Source of the DNA: Diphasiastrum complanatum
Lineage: Eukaryota > Streptophyta > Lycopodiopsida > Lycopodiales > Lycopodiaceae
Length of the DNA stretch: 64,000 nucleotides
Reading direction: 5' to 3'
NCBI GenBank assembly: GCA_029204225.1
Contig: MU832089.1
Location: 1 to 64,000 of the forward strand
A program made the translations under genes and the position numbers. Positions 46,322-58,309 of the stretch are shown here, piece after piece. The notes under the pieces are model-generated. The model made no database searches. It had not been told where the DNA came from and worked only from the letters and a program-made list of their open reading frames with translations. Each line of letters begins with the position of its first letter. The first letter of the stretch is position 1.

Positions 46322-47606
46322 AACTCCTTGGTGCTTGCTTTAGCCCATACAAACTCTTTTGGAGATAGCACACATGATTAGGCTCATCATGTGAAACATA
46401 GCCCTCGGGTTGCTCCATGTAAATATCTTCTTCAAGATCACCATTCAAGAAGGCATTAGTAACATCCATTTGCCACATATCCCAATCATAAAGAGTTGCA
46501 AGAGAGATTAGGATTCGAATAGTTACCATCTTTGCCACGGGTGCAAAGGTCTCATCATAGTCAATACCATATTCTTGAGCATACCCCTTTGCCACCAACC
46601 TTGCCTTGTACTTGTTGATTGATCCATCTTGATTTGTCTTGATCTTGAAGATCCACTTACAACCAATTGCCTTCTTGTCCTTTGGAAGCTTTACCAACCT
46701 CCATGTGTTGCTTTTGATGAGTGCTTGATGCTCATGATCCATGGCTTGGATCCATTCCTTCTTTTGAATTGCTTCACCTACACAAGTTGGTTCATCAAAA
46801 GAGGTAAGAAAAGCAAAGTTAGAGTTGTCCACCACTTGCTTTCCTTTTTCATCATAGGTTAGCCTTGATGGCTTAGCCCTTTGCCTTTGAGTCTTCCTTG
46901 AAGTTTGCTTTGGAGTGGCATCTCCATCTTCATCCAAGACATCTTGCACATCATGATGATTAGTAGGCACATCAACATCAACATCAACAACATTGGAAAC
47001 ATTCTCTTCATGAAAGATGACATCCCTACTTATGACAACTTTCTTTGTAGAAGGAATGTACACTTTGTAAGTCTTGCTTACTTCACTATAGCCAACAAAC
47101 ACACCCTTCTTTGATGAAGGATCTTCTTTAGTTCTATCATCAAGTGTGATATTGACAAAACATGTACATCCAAAGATCCTACAATGCTTGACACTCGGCC
47201 TTCTACCATAAAGAACCTCATGAGGAGTTTTACCATCCAAGGAAGCACTTGTCCATCTATTACATAGATAGTTAGCACATGCTAAAGCTTCCCCCCAAAA
47301 AGACTTAGCAAGATTAGCATGTAGTCTCATTGCCTTGGCACATTCACAAAGGGTTCTATTCTTCCTCTCGGCCACTCCATTCTGTTGTGGAGTCCTAGGA
47401 CTAGACATCTCCCTCTTAATCCCATGTGCTATACAAAAGTCTTTGAACCTATTTGAGGTGTATTCCCCTCCATTATCAGATCTTAAGCATTTGATCTTTG
47501 TATTGAATTGGTTTTCCATTTCATTCTTGAACTTGACAAATGCAGCAAACACTTCATCCTTACTTTTAAGAAGATAGATCCAAGTATACCTACTAAAGTC
47601 ATCAAT
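46322..47606 (-). pseudogene. Cop8 integrase core and N-terminal RT, RT truncated
   Basis: On the minus strand the integrase core has CLRSDNGGEYTS and TPQQNGVAERKNRTL with Asp and Glu in place. The linker KTQRQRAKPSRLTYDEKGKQ follows, then RT motifs [57 protein letters not shown] and LQKSLYGLKQAPRS. At that point, 46321/46322, the frame ends and RNase H begins. The palm with the YVDD box and the connection domain, about 200 residues in relatives, is missing. The RT is therefore catalytically dead. Confidence 0.9.
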
Positions 47607-49180
47607 GAGAAAGTTGCATACATCTTTGCCCCACCATTGCTAGTTGTACTAGAAGAATGAATATCAGAATGCACAAGTTGAAAAGCTTCTTTAGATCTAG
47701 AAGTAGATCTAGAATAAGCAAGTCTATGAGATTTGGACAAGGCACAATGTTCACAAACACTATTGTTTGCAACAAGACTTTTAGGGAGACCAAGAACAAG
47801 CTCTTTCTTTGCCATTACCTCCAAAGATTTGAAGTTGGGATGGCCCAACCTCTTGTGCCAAACTTCTTGGTTTGTCAATTGCTCCCTAGCCATACATCCT
47901 TCATGATTAGAGATCACACATGCATCAAGCTTGAAAAGTTTACCATGCCTCCTACCTTGAGCAATCAAGGATCCACATTTACTTATCAAACATGCATCTC
48001 CAATGAACTCCACATCAAGTCCTTTGTCAATCATTTGACTTACACTAAGCAAATTCTTAGTGATTGAAGGAATGTACAAGACATTTTCAAGATTTGCTTT
48101 CCTATTTGTTGAAAGGGAAATAGGAATAGTGCCTATGCCTTTGATGTCACATTGACCATCATTTGCAGTGTAGATGATGTTACCTTCTCCCTCATAAGAC
48201 AATAAGGATGTAAAGTATTCCTTATGTCTTGTCATGTGAGATGAGGCTCCACTATCAATCCACCAAGGATCATTATCATCTATGTTGGCTAACAAACTTG
48301 AAGTCATAACAAGTGATTCACATGTGTTATGTTCTTCCTCATCTATTGTAAGATTTCCTTGCCTCTCTCCTTGCTCTCTTTTCTTCTTATAACATTCATT
48401 TGCAAAATGACCTTTTATCCCACAATAAAAGCACTTGAACTTTGACTTATTGTTCTTAGTAGAAGAGGAAGAGGAAGAGTGATCATCATGATCAAAGTTA
48501 CCACCTTTGGACCATTTCCCTTTGCCTTTACCTTTGCCCTTGAATTTGCCTTTTGTGAAGAAAGCCTCTTCACCTCCACCTTGCAAGGATGCACCATCAA
48601 GCTTTGATTGCAACCTATGTTCTTCAGCCAATAAGATTTCTTGCAAGTCAACCACACTTGGCAAGACTCTTTGAATGGCAAAACTTTGCACAAGGTTAGC
48701 ATGTTCATTTAGCAAACCATTCAACATAACTTGGACTATTTCACCATCTTTTATGTTCTCATCAATGCATGCTAAATCATCACTTAGGGACTTAACTCTC
48801 AAGATAAATGCATGAGCACTTTCACCCTCTCTTTGCCTACTAGAAAATATTTGTCTCCTTAGGGTCAATACCCTAGATGTGGACTTTGATTCAAAGAGCT
48901 TCTTTAAGGCATTCCATGCCTCACTTGCACTTTGACACTTTCCAACTTCCTTGAGAAGTTCATTTGTAACATTCATTTTAATGATATGAAGAGCCCTTTT
49001 GGCCTTCTTATCAAACCTTTGTTGCTCTTGAAGTGTGAGAGGTCTCTCTTCAATTTCTGCAACTATGTCCATGAGTTCATTCAACTCAAGTAAGGACTCC
49101 ATCCTCACTTTCCAAGTAGAGTAGTTTGATGAACTCAACCTTTCACTAGACTCTAGCATGATCCCACCATTGGAAGCCAT
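47607..49180 (-). CDS. Cop8 gag, protease and integrase N-terminal half
   Basis: It starts at MASNGGIMLESSERLSSSNY. Gag has YSTWKVRMESLLELNELMDI and ALHIIKMNVTNELLKEVGKC, then a Lys/Gly-rich linker and the zinc knuckle CFYCGIKGHFANEC. Protease follows at WWIDSGASSHMTRHKEYFTS, then the integrase zinc motif WHKRLGHPNFKSL with CEHCALSKSH and the first catalytic Asp in HSDIHSSSTT. At about 47605-47613 two extra bases (TC) inside the TFIDD motif shift the frame, and the ORF runs on to 47483 in a wrong frame. Gag and protease are intact and could be expressed. Confidence 0.88.
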
Positions 49181-50340
49181 GATTCTAATGTTTCTTCAAC
49201 TTTTAGGTTTTGTCCTAAAGCACTTAGCACTCACTTTTCTCTCAACAAATGATAGATAAAGAGATCTATGAAGATTTAGGACCCTAAAACACTTCTATCT
49301 TGAACCTAGATGGTTTCCAAGCATAGAAAGGAAGATTGAAACACATGCAACACTTTGCACACACTAAGAATGGATTACAAAATCAAACCAACCTGAACAC
49401 ACTCTTGCTTAAGCTCTCAAACTTTCCAGCAAGTGACCAAATCAAGTTATGGTGTGAAGAGTTACTTGCATTCTTAGAAAATACCCAAAACTAGGATGCC
49501 AAGATTACCTAGTAATGAACAAACTTGATCAACATATGATCAACACACTAAGATATTGATTCAACCTGTAAAACCACATGTAAACCACACTTCTAAAAGT
49601 TTATAAACTCCAGCAAGTGATAAATACAAGATTTAGAGGTGAATGAATGAGCACACTTAGTGAATCACAAGACTAGCTTCACTATCTTGTCAAATCTTGG
49701 TGTTTAGATGTAGATCTAAGATCACTTCACATGAGAATGTTCCTCAACCTGTTAAGAACCTGAAAACACACTTGCATAATGGTTAACACCTTCCAGCAAA
49801 TGCTCCAATCAAATTACATAAGGAGAGTTACTTACATGCTCAACAAAGTACACCAAAATTTATGCCAAAATTGATGACAATCTTTACAATATGCTCTTCA
49901 CAATGGAGCTTACAATATGTTCACCCAAAAAAGGGGATCTTTCATCCAAATGGGAGCTTTGCTCAGCCTTTAGGAGAATTACAACTCACTCAAAAGAGCA
50001 TTTGTCATCCACTTAAGGAGAAGTTTCATCCACTTAAGGAGAGTGTTCATCCAAGAATGGAGATTGTCAACAATAGGACTGAAAAGAACATTGTTAGTAT
50101 TGAATATGCACAAGCCTCACAATCACAAATGATTAGGTGTTATGATCTGATCCAAAATAGTTTCTTTTCAGCCTCTGATCTTCAATAGACCTGAAATATG
50201 CTTTTGATCCACAAGTTCAACTCACAAAACAAAGGTTAGTAAGATTTGATCAACAAAGCAATGCAAAATCATGCTAGAACTTGATCAAACATCTAAATAT
50301 CACCAAAAATGGAATACTTACTGTAAATAGAAGCCAACCA
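49181..50340 (-). other. Cop8 untranslated leader with degenerate repeats
   Basis: About 1.16 kb separate PBS and gag, long for a copia element. It holds repeats with TTCCAGCAA(G/A)TG and GAGTTACTT(G/A)CAT at spacings near 180 bp (49430, 49610, 49790), and three 21-bp units based on TCATCCACTTAAGGAGA (50006-50070). On the opposite strand, 49862-50188 is open for 108 codons. I do not claim it is a gene. Confidence 0.65.
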
Positions 50341-50352
50341 GCTCTGATACCA
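50341..50352 (-). promoter_or_regulatory. Cop8 primer-binding site (initiator tRNA-Met)
   Basis: The minus strand reads TGGTATCAGAGC, a perfect plant initiator-Met PBS, immediately inside the 5' LTR. Confidence 0.95.
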
Positions 50353-51007
50353 TGTGAAAAATACAGATCCTAAGTGGATCTAAACTCCAAGATCATTGGC
50401 TTGAATGCTTGCACTCCAAACTACATAAGCTAGGAATTGGCAACACATTCTATGCTACCTAGAATGCAAAGAACTTGATCAAAAAGCATTTATCACAAAT
50501 GGAAACTTCCATAAACATCAAGTGCGGCCCAAAATAGCATTATAAAGTCCATAATACATCAGCCTATCACTTTTGGAAAGCACCTAAGATCATACACAAT
50601 AGCTTGAAGACAATACACACAACAATGCTCTCAATGGAGGAAGAAACAATGACAATGATCTATTGATCTCAATGAAGCATACAAAAGGTTTCTCCAACCT
50701 GTTTTCCACGACTTCCCTACTATTTATGGATGAGGAAGATGACTCTCTCTCCTCTCTCTAGAAGGTACTTGACCCTAGATATTCCCTATATAGGAAAAAT
50801 AGCTAAAAATGGCTTATATGACCAAAATACATCAAAATGGTCTCATTTTGAAGGGTATGAAGTTTGACACTTCATCATACTAAAAAAATACAGTAAATAA
50901 AAACATTGTGGCCTGGTTCACACGTGTGAAACTCCAGAACCAAAACTATTTACAATTTTAGCCAATTTAGGCCTCAAACTAGCTAGGAAATGTTGACAAT
51001 TTTCACA
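50353..51007 (-). repeat. Cop8 5' LTR (655 bp)
   Basis: Same length and sequence as 45210-45864 except one base. It ends against the target duplicate CTTAG. Confidence 0.95.
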
Positions 51008-53226
51008 CTTAGTTGAGAGAAAGAACAAAACACTGGTTGAATCTGCCAAGTGTATGCTAGCACATGCATCATTGTCCAAGAGTTTCTTGGCTGAAGTTGT
51101 CTCCATTGTAGCTTACATCCAGAACAGATGTTCGACCAAGGCTCTCTCAGACAAGACACCCCATGAGGTGTGGATAGGCTCCAAGCCTTCTTTGAAGAAT
51201 CTAAGAGTGTTTGGGTGCATTGCCTATGCGCAGATCCCAAAGGACACAAGGAAGAAATTGGATTTCCAAGGTCTAAAGACCATTTTGATCGGATATACTT
51301 CATCTAATAATACCTACAAGCTGTACGATCATGATACCTAGCAAATCTTGTATAGCCGTGATACAGTCTTTATCGAGGATCAGTTCGTCGACCTCAAAGA
51401 CAAGGAAATAGCTCAAGAAGAACCTTCATCACCTGCCATTGATGCGACAGTCCGAGCTTCTGGCTCAGGCATGTCTATTGTCGACCCACTTGGAGACAGT
51501 GAATCAGACAAAGATGTTGCTGCTACACAACAACAAGTCCCAAGAGCGGTTCATCAGTCGAATCTTCCCAGAAGATCAAGCCAAGTGCGGACACAGCCCA
51601 CAAGGTATACTCCTGAGTCTGCCTGTCTTTTAATGCAGAAACCGACAACAGTCGAAGAGACACTTAGCCAACCAGACTCTAATCTCTGGAGAGAAGCTAT
51701 GGACAGAGATTATTCCTCTCTGATCAAGAATCAGACATGGTCATTAGTCGAAGCTCCTATTGGTTGAAATATTGTTGATTGCAAATGGATCTTTAAGATC
51801 AAATACAATGCCAACGAAGCATTTGATCGAAGGAAGGCAAGATTGGTAGCACGAGGATTCACCCAGATCCCGAATGTCGACTATAGTAAGAGTTTCAGTC
51901 CAGTCGTCAAACATTCGTCGATCCAAATGCTCCTGTCTTATGTTGCAGCTGTCGACCTCGAAGTGCATCAACTCGATGCACAAACAACTTACCTGAATGG
52001 AGTTATACCAGAAGACATCTACATGATCCAGCCTGAAGGATACGTTCTGAAAGGTATGAAAAATCATCTCTGTAAACTCCACAAGGCACTGTATGGATTG
52101 AAACAATCTGCCAGAGCTTGGTTTCAGAGGATCAACACGTTCCTCATTGATCAAGGATTCAAACCAAGCACTACTGATTGCAATGTCTATACAAAGTCAG
52201 TGCATCAATCCTTTATCATCATCACCTTGTATGTTGATGATACGTTGCTTTTCAACAATGATGCCAATATGGTCAAGGATTCAAAATAGATGTTGTTCTC
52301 AGAATTCGACATGACTGATCTGGGTGAAGCTCACTTTTGTCTTGGAATTCAAATCCAAAGAGACAGAGCAAATCAACTGATTTACATAAGTCAACAAAGG
52401 TATCTTCACAATGTTCTTAATAGATACAGTCTGATGAATTGTAAATTAGCTCACTCACCAATGGATCCAGGCCTGCATTTGTCAAAGGACCAATGTCCCT
52501 AGACTAAGCAGGAAGAGGAGCAGATGAGAGAATACCCGTATCGATCGATACTCGGATCTCTCATGTATGCAATGGTCTGTGCAAGGCCAGACATTTCTTT
52601 TGTTGTCAGCTCACTTAGCCAATACATGGCTAATCCTGGAATTACCCATTGGAAGGCTCTCATATGAGTCATGAGATACATTTGAGCTACCATGGACCAA
52701 TGCATCTGCTATGGAGATGTCAACAACGACAATCTTCATCAGCTCAGTGGATATTCTGATGCAAGCTGGGGAGGAGATGCAGACCATCGTAAGTCCACAT
52801 CTGGATTTACATTCTTCTTCAACGACGGTCCTATTTCATGGAACAGTCATAAGCAAACCTCTATCGCACTTTCTTCTACTGAAGCAGAATACATTGTTGC
52901 TTCTCAATCTATTAAGGAAGCGTTTTGATTGAGAAATTTGTTGTCAGACATTAGTCTTTACCAACACAGCCCTACAATTTTGTTCTGTAATAATTAGAGT
53001 GCTATCACCTTATTGGCCAACCCTATATTTTATTATAGGAGTAAGCACATTGAAATCAGGTATCATTACATCAGGGGCAAGGTTCTCGACAGAGAGGTAA
53101 GCTTAACGTACTGCAAAACGCAGGACATGGTTGCAGATGTCTTCACAAAAGCACTCAGTATTAATGCACACAATAGATTTTGTGCATTGCCAAGTCTGAA
53201 AATCAAGGCATTCACGGATCCAGATT
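51008..53226 (+). pseudogene. Cop7 pol remainder: integrase end, RT and RNase H
   Basis: It resumes at VERKNKTLVESAKCMLAHA, the integrase catalytic Glu motif. The integrase end (LRVFGCIAYAQIPKDTRKK) and linker (LPRRSSQVRTQPTRYTPES) follow. RT has [60 protein letters not shown] and the intact catalytic box LYVDDTLLF (near 52226). RNase H has GYSDASWGGDADHRKSTSGF, TSIALSSTEAEYIVASQ and DMVADVFTKALS. Stops at about 51341, 51767, 52289, 52501, 52667 and 52928 inactivate it. Confidence 0.9.
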
Positions 53227-53235
53227 AAGGGGGGG
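53227..53235 (+). promoter_or_regulatory. Cop7 polypurine tract
   Basis: AAGGGGGGG lies directly before the 3' LTR start TGTTGG. Confidence 0.88.
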
Positions 53236-54310
53236 TGTTGGATTTACTCCTTCTTCTCTCCTAAATCCCAATTTTAATTTGCCTCCATTAATGCTGTACA
53301 TTTTCTAACGTTGTCACGCAGTCTGCATTTTTACACATGATTCGTGCAGACGAATAAATGGCGAACAAGTTGCGACACTTGTTTGTGACACTGTGCAAGA
53401 GGCGGAAAGGGACACTACCTTACCAAATGGCAAAGTGCCCTAAGAATCAAGGCACTCTATAAATTTAACCTTAAGGCCATCCGTAAGAGTGACGCACCTT
53501 TACATCATCATAAACGTTCATCTGACGTCACACCCTTTTCACGCTCGCCCTATGCAGCTGCGCTAATAGATTGGACAACGATGGTAGCCGCCCACGATCT
53601 ACCACAGATAGCACATACACTCTGTACTTTCACATCTGCACACCTACAATAATATGTATATATACTAGATACTTTTCATGTGTTCAGTGATGAAGTGATG
53701 AATGACGCAAAATGCTGAAGTTATGCTATTTTGATCAAGGAGGTTTCATTCCTCATTACAGATAGAAATAAGCTTTGTAGAGCACGCGGTTTCGTCCGCT
53801 ATTGCCTTGGGCTCTACCACAGTATTGATTTGTATATTTTTATACACTTAATCTGATAACAGTTCATTTTTCTGCATTCAGATCTGTTTCAATGTTGCTA
53901 TGCTTATCTTTCATTCTGTCTGATCTTTCTGATTGCTCTTTCTGGTTTTAGACGATTAGTTTTTTCTTTTTGTCTTTAACGAACAATTTGTGACTAACAA
54001 CTAGTAGAGCATAGCCTAGTTATTCGCAAATCATTCGTGACAAACTATTTATCTAGTGCTTCAGCCATTCTAAATGTTTGGCTACGTAATCTAGAATGAC
54101 TGTGATTTCTATCACTAAAGTTTCTGTTCATTCTGATAGGCATAGTCATGCTTAGGAAGAGAGCCATTTAGATCCATTTTTTGCTGCACACGAACATCAT
54201 TTGTTCGAGATTCGTTTCTTGTTCGAGTTTCGTCTCTTATTCGAGACTCGTTTCTCATTCACCGATTGATCATCATCCATTCGTCCTCATCCCTCTCTCA
54301 AAACCCACCA
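53236..54310 (+). repeat. Cop7 3' LTR (1075 bp)
   Basis: It matches 43076-44154 along its length with scattered substitutions and a few short indels. It ends CCCACCA and is followed by the target duplicate CTATC. Confidence 0.92.
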
Positions 54311-55662
54311 CTATCTAGTACTCGCATAACTTATTTTTGATAAGATCTGGACTTGTGCGAGTCCTAGACATGCATGCGAATTCTATCTAGAGTGGTTCAT
54401 TTGTGATCACAACGAAGACCCATAATTTCAAGCACTTGAAACTTAGTAAAATCCTCTAAGATCAACATCATATGGTTCCACTTAGGAAAATCCAAGTTCT
54501 TGCAGATACACTTTGCATCTAGAACTGTACATATCCATCTTCCATCACCGACAATCCTATCATGATGAATCTGTTTTGATAGCCTTAGGCACCTTTAGTA
54601 GGGAATGCCTTAAAAGTGTCCTAGTAGGAAACCATAGATCCGTCACGATAAGTTTTTCAAAATTGTCGATATTAACATCCATTACCCATCACCTAAGTGC
54701 ATAGAATCTCGACATAGAGAGCGCTTGTTTTGTAACAAGTTTGCTTGAGACAGCTGCTTTTCTCATAAGGAGTTCAATGGTATGTTAAGAGCGTTTAGAT
54801 GGCAAGGAGCAAATGGCTTGTCATAATCTCAAGCTAACAAACGTTGAGTTTTCTGAGTGAAAGTTTTGTCTGCTGAGTTACTACTAACCGGTGGGATCAA
54901 TCCATTGCCTTTAAATCTCGAGACTGCCGATGAAGAGGCCTGTCTAGGTATTGCCACCCTCAAGTGGTAATATGAGAACGGGAGACTCTAGTGAGGAAAA
55001 TGACAGTGGCATGTCAATAATGCCAAACATGTCAAACTAGGATCAGATTTCATTGGAATAACTCGAAAACATTATGAGACTCTATGTTATCACCAGTGGT
55101 AAGATACAGAGCAAAAATGGCTATTTTTGCATATTTCATCATGGTAAGTATTCGCACAGAGGTAAAATATCTCTAAACAATTCATTGTGAATACTCTACT
55201 TACATCTCTTGACCAAGAATTTGAAAAAGGCCCCAGTGCAAATTCTTGATCTTTCCTCAAATAGTACTTGCATAGTCTAGTTTTGGCAAGCTCTAGACTT
55301 GTGCAAGTTCCCAGGTAGGTGTGTGAATTCTCTTTAAAAGAGTACACTAATGAGCCTGAGTAGCACCACTCACTGAGAAAACCTGAATTCTAGTATCACC
55401 TCAGTTGCGCAACGAAACAGTTTCATCAAGATAAGTCGATCTATCATCAGATGCACTACACATAGCCATGTACCAATCTACTTTTCACATCCTATCATGA
55501 GACAATCTAGTTGGAAATAACCTTAGGCACTCTAGCAAGGAAGTTCCTTAGATGTGACCTAGTAGAAAGCCCTAGATTTCTCGTGATAAGATCACCATCT
55601 TGTGAAGACCTTCCACATTCATCATCTAACCACTATGTGTAGAATTATCTATCTTAGATCAC
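54311..55662. repeat. Diverged direct duplication flanking Cop7
   Basis: Sequence at about 54317-54715 recurs at about 55254-55650 with clear but imperfect similarity (CTTGTGCRAGT, GTGAATTCT/GCGAATTCT, CCTTAGGCAC, TCCTATCATGA). Immediately upstream, 55222-55262 also resembles the 40 bases before the Cop7 insertion (AGTGCAAA, TTGATCTTTC, TCAAA). The second copy thus shows what the locus looked like without Cop7. No gene is recognised. Confidence 0.7.
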
Positions 55663-57960
55663 AATGTCAAGGGAGACAAACAATCCGCCTCCACCACAAG
55701 TAGATAAGAGGATTCCCAGAATCAATGCCCAAAGTATGATGGATAATCAAACCCAGTTAGGTTCCTCCAAGATTTTGATAAGGCTTGTAAGTTCTATGGA
55801 GACAGCTCTAAAGCTGAAAAGTTAAGGTTTTCTCCAATGATTCTCAATGGCGATGTGAAAGAGTGGTATTTGTATCTAGAGAGTACCAATATGGAGTCAT
55901 GCAAAACCATAGAAACTCTCATCAAGCGATTCAAACCATCTAAGCTGACCCAAAGCCCATTTAGCCAAATGACTCAAATCAAAATGAAGGGCAAGGAGTC
56001 GGTATGCACCTATTCTGAGTGTTATAAACATCTCAAGGTAGAGTGTGTTGACAATAAAATCACCAAAAAATGGCCATGAAATTATTCCTAGTCGGGTTAC
56101 CCAAGGCCATTAGAAGAGAATTGAAACCCACAGACTCTTACCAAAGTCTTATTATCCAAGGTCAATTGCTCCCCATTCAAAACAATAGTCTTTTGTAGTG
56201 AGTCAACATATTGCTACATCGTCTATCACACAAGTTGATTCCGACTACATAGACCCAACGATGTATTGTATAGAAGATACCAATGTGCCTGCTCATCAAG
56301 TTGATCCATTTGCACCTTATCAAAATTAGTAGTATTAGATGTGTCTAGGCTCGTCTAGTCTTACTGATTCTTTTGTCATCCACGGATACATAGTTGCTTC
56401 TAATCCAAATAGAATTACACCCTATCTAGCAACCACGTAAGGTCTATCTCAAACATTATCATAGATAAGATTGAGAATGTACCACCTCAGATCAGTGTCT
56501 TCATTACATCTCTATGACCAAGCAATTGATATCATACCTTGGAGCCAAGTTTTGAGCTACCGCCTGATGAATCATGATTTTTGTGTCTAGATGATAACCC
56601 GTATGTTTTATCTGAGTTAAAGTATTCTAAGACATAATTGTCTTATTGAATTCTATGTAAATGTTACATGTTATGACTTGTTTTTCTTTTGTAACACTGT
56701 AGCTATGGCCTTGTGCAAAGTTCGATATTAGATTGTAAGAGTTTGGTTTAAGAGTGCCATGCAAGTCCTTCTATAGCGTTATTAGATACACTTTTTCATT
56801 TTTTTTCTCTTATTTCAAGTTTTGTCCTGTCAACTATGTTGTTTGTTGTTGCATGCTTGCTTGTTCTATTGTCGTATGGTTTAGTGTGTTTTCTTTTACA
56901 GCCGCACCATAGGTGATATTTCATCGGCAATTTTATTCTACTTCTACAGTTGCAGCATGACCCGAATTGTCATTGGGATATATCTCTACATCATTACCAA
57001 TGATTTCAACATCTTTCAATAGGAACAAAAAGAGCAGTCAAGGGACTTCAACAACAAATGCTCAGCTTGGCAACAAAAAGAGCATCTTATTAGACTGCAA
57101 TTGTGATCCAGCAAAAGATCCATTTTCCCAACAAGATGGAATATCTACAACAACACCACCACCACCATTCGCAATAAGTAGTTGGTTTTATGTAAGCGCT
57201 ACAATATCCACACTTTTTCAATTGCCTCACCATGGCCATCAAATCATCAATAAAGTGGTAGCTTGTACCCATGAAGGGCTCTCAATTAGTCACATCAAGG
57301 GCAAAATCTATGTGCAAGCCGACGCAAACGACCAGTGTTCCTATCAATGCCAACAACAATGCTCCATTGGAAAAATGTACATTGAGCAGTGGTCGCCCAT
57401 ACTACCGTTGTTGTACATCATCCATTCAATCATTTGTGGAGGCCACAAAAAGCACAAGTCATCAGCAGGCGACATCCCATAGACCTACATAGACCAAGCT
57501 CTCTACAACAACAAGGAGAAGACTAAGAAGCAATTCAAGACTAAGAGGGAGTCAGACCATTGCGTGAGATGCAAACACGAAGGACATATTGTCTATTCGT
57601 GTTGGCTAAATCTAAAAATTGAGTGTATCCTTTGTCATAAGAAGGGTCATGCAGCCATAGACTGCCACCATAACCCAAGAAACAAACAAAGCTCAAGGCA
57701 GATAGGAGAACAATAATAGTTCATCCTATGTCAAAGAACCAGAGAGCTCGAAGATGGGCAAAGGAAGATCAAATCACGTAAATTCGACCACCTACATTTG
57801 TGTAGACATGTGTGCAGTATCAACACCTAACACACATGAGGTAATCCTTGATTCAAGAGCAACCTCACACTTCGTTACATCAAGACAGATCATGTCTAAC
57901 TGTGAACTCAAAGGTGAAGGCCTATCCTAAATTCTTAAAGGCCAAAAGATTTAATTGGCT
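55663..57960 (+). pseudogene. Gyp4: gag-type retroelement relic with two zinc knuckles
   Basis: From 55770 a gypsy-type gag core can be read (MILNGDVKEWYLYLE, then TLIKRFKPSK and KMKGKESVCTYSECYKHLKV), interrupted by stops. A Ser/Gln-rich open frame (56967-57482) follows, which I do not recognise. Two canonical knuckles lie at 57561-57602 and 57624-57665 (CVRCKHEGH, CILCHKKGH). Near 57847 VILDSRATSHFVTS resembles an aspartic protease site with Arg for Gly. That last motif is more copia-like and may be the start of Cop9, whose continuation is at 61653. The boundaries are uncertain. Confidence 0.6.
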
Positions 57961-58097
57961 TAATCATTCACATAAGGCTAGTCTCGAATCAACTTAATGA
58001 AAATCAATAAAATTTTAAATCAAAACTCGAAAAACATTGCATCACAAAGATTCATTCACACAATAGCGGAAGCACTGAGGGGTCAAGATGGGGACAC

Positions 58098-58098
<1 letters not shown>

Positions 58099-58129
<31 letters not shown>
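58099..58129. repeat. Poly(C) tract, 31 bases
   Basis: An uninterrupted run of C directly after GGGGACACA. The run is unusual in a region otherwise AT-rich and is a place where sequence length is often unreliable. Confidence 0.9.
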
Positions 58130-58131
<2 letters not shown>

Positions 58132-58309
58132 GGATTCTTTTCTTATCATTATGCAAATCCAATTGGCCAATGCCAATTACATATACAATGGGTTCCAATA
58201 GGGTCTCAGAAGTAGGAACATCAACTTAGCATAGTCTTACTTCATATTCAATGATCTTAGTTCTATATCTAGCTTAACAAAAGCATAGACTTCATAAGTC
58301 TTAATCTTT

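Larger units (their letters stand above)
45210..51007 (-). mobile_element. Cop8: young copia element inside Cop7 (TSD CTTAG)
   Basis: Two 655-bp LTRs (45210-45864 and 50353-51007) differ, by eye, at a single base. The element is flanked by CTTAG at 45205-45209 and 51008-51012. Removing it restores the integrase motif of Cop7 without gap. On the minus strand come PBS, long leader, gag, protease, integrase, the first half of RT, RNase H and polypurine tract. The RT catalytic core is deleted and a two-base insertion breaks integrase. Confidence 0.96.
43076..54310 (+). mobile_element. Cop7: copia element, interrupted by Cop8 (TSD CTATC)
   Basis: LTRs at 43076-44154 and 53236-54310 are flanked by CTATC at 43071-43075 and 54311-54315. 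A PBS, gag, partial integrase, RT, RNase H and polypurine tract follow in order. The protease and the first half of integrase are missing, and several stops break pol. The two LTRs differ at many sites (roughly ten in the first 190 bases by eye), so the insertion is old relative to Cop8. Confidence 0.93.

Noticed and set aside
56967-57482. 171-codon ORF as an independent gene
   Set aside because: It sits between gag core and zinc knuckles of a retroelement relic and is Ser/Gln-rich; most likely a gag linker.
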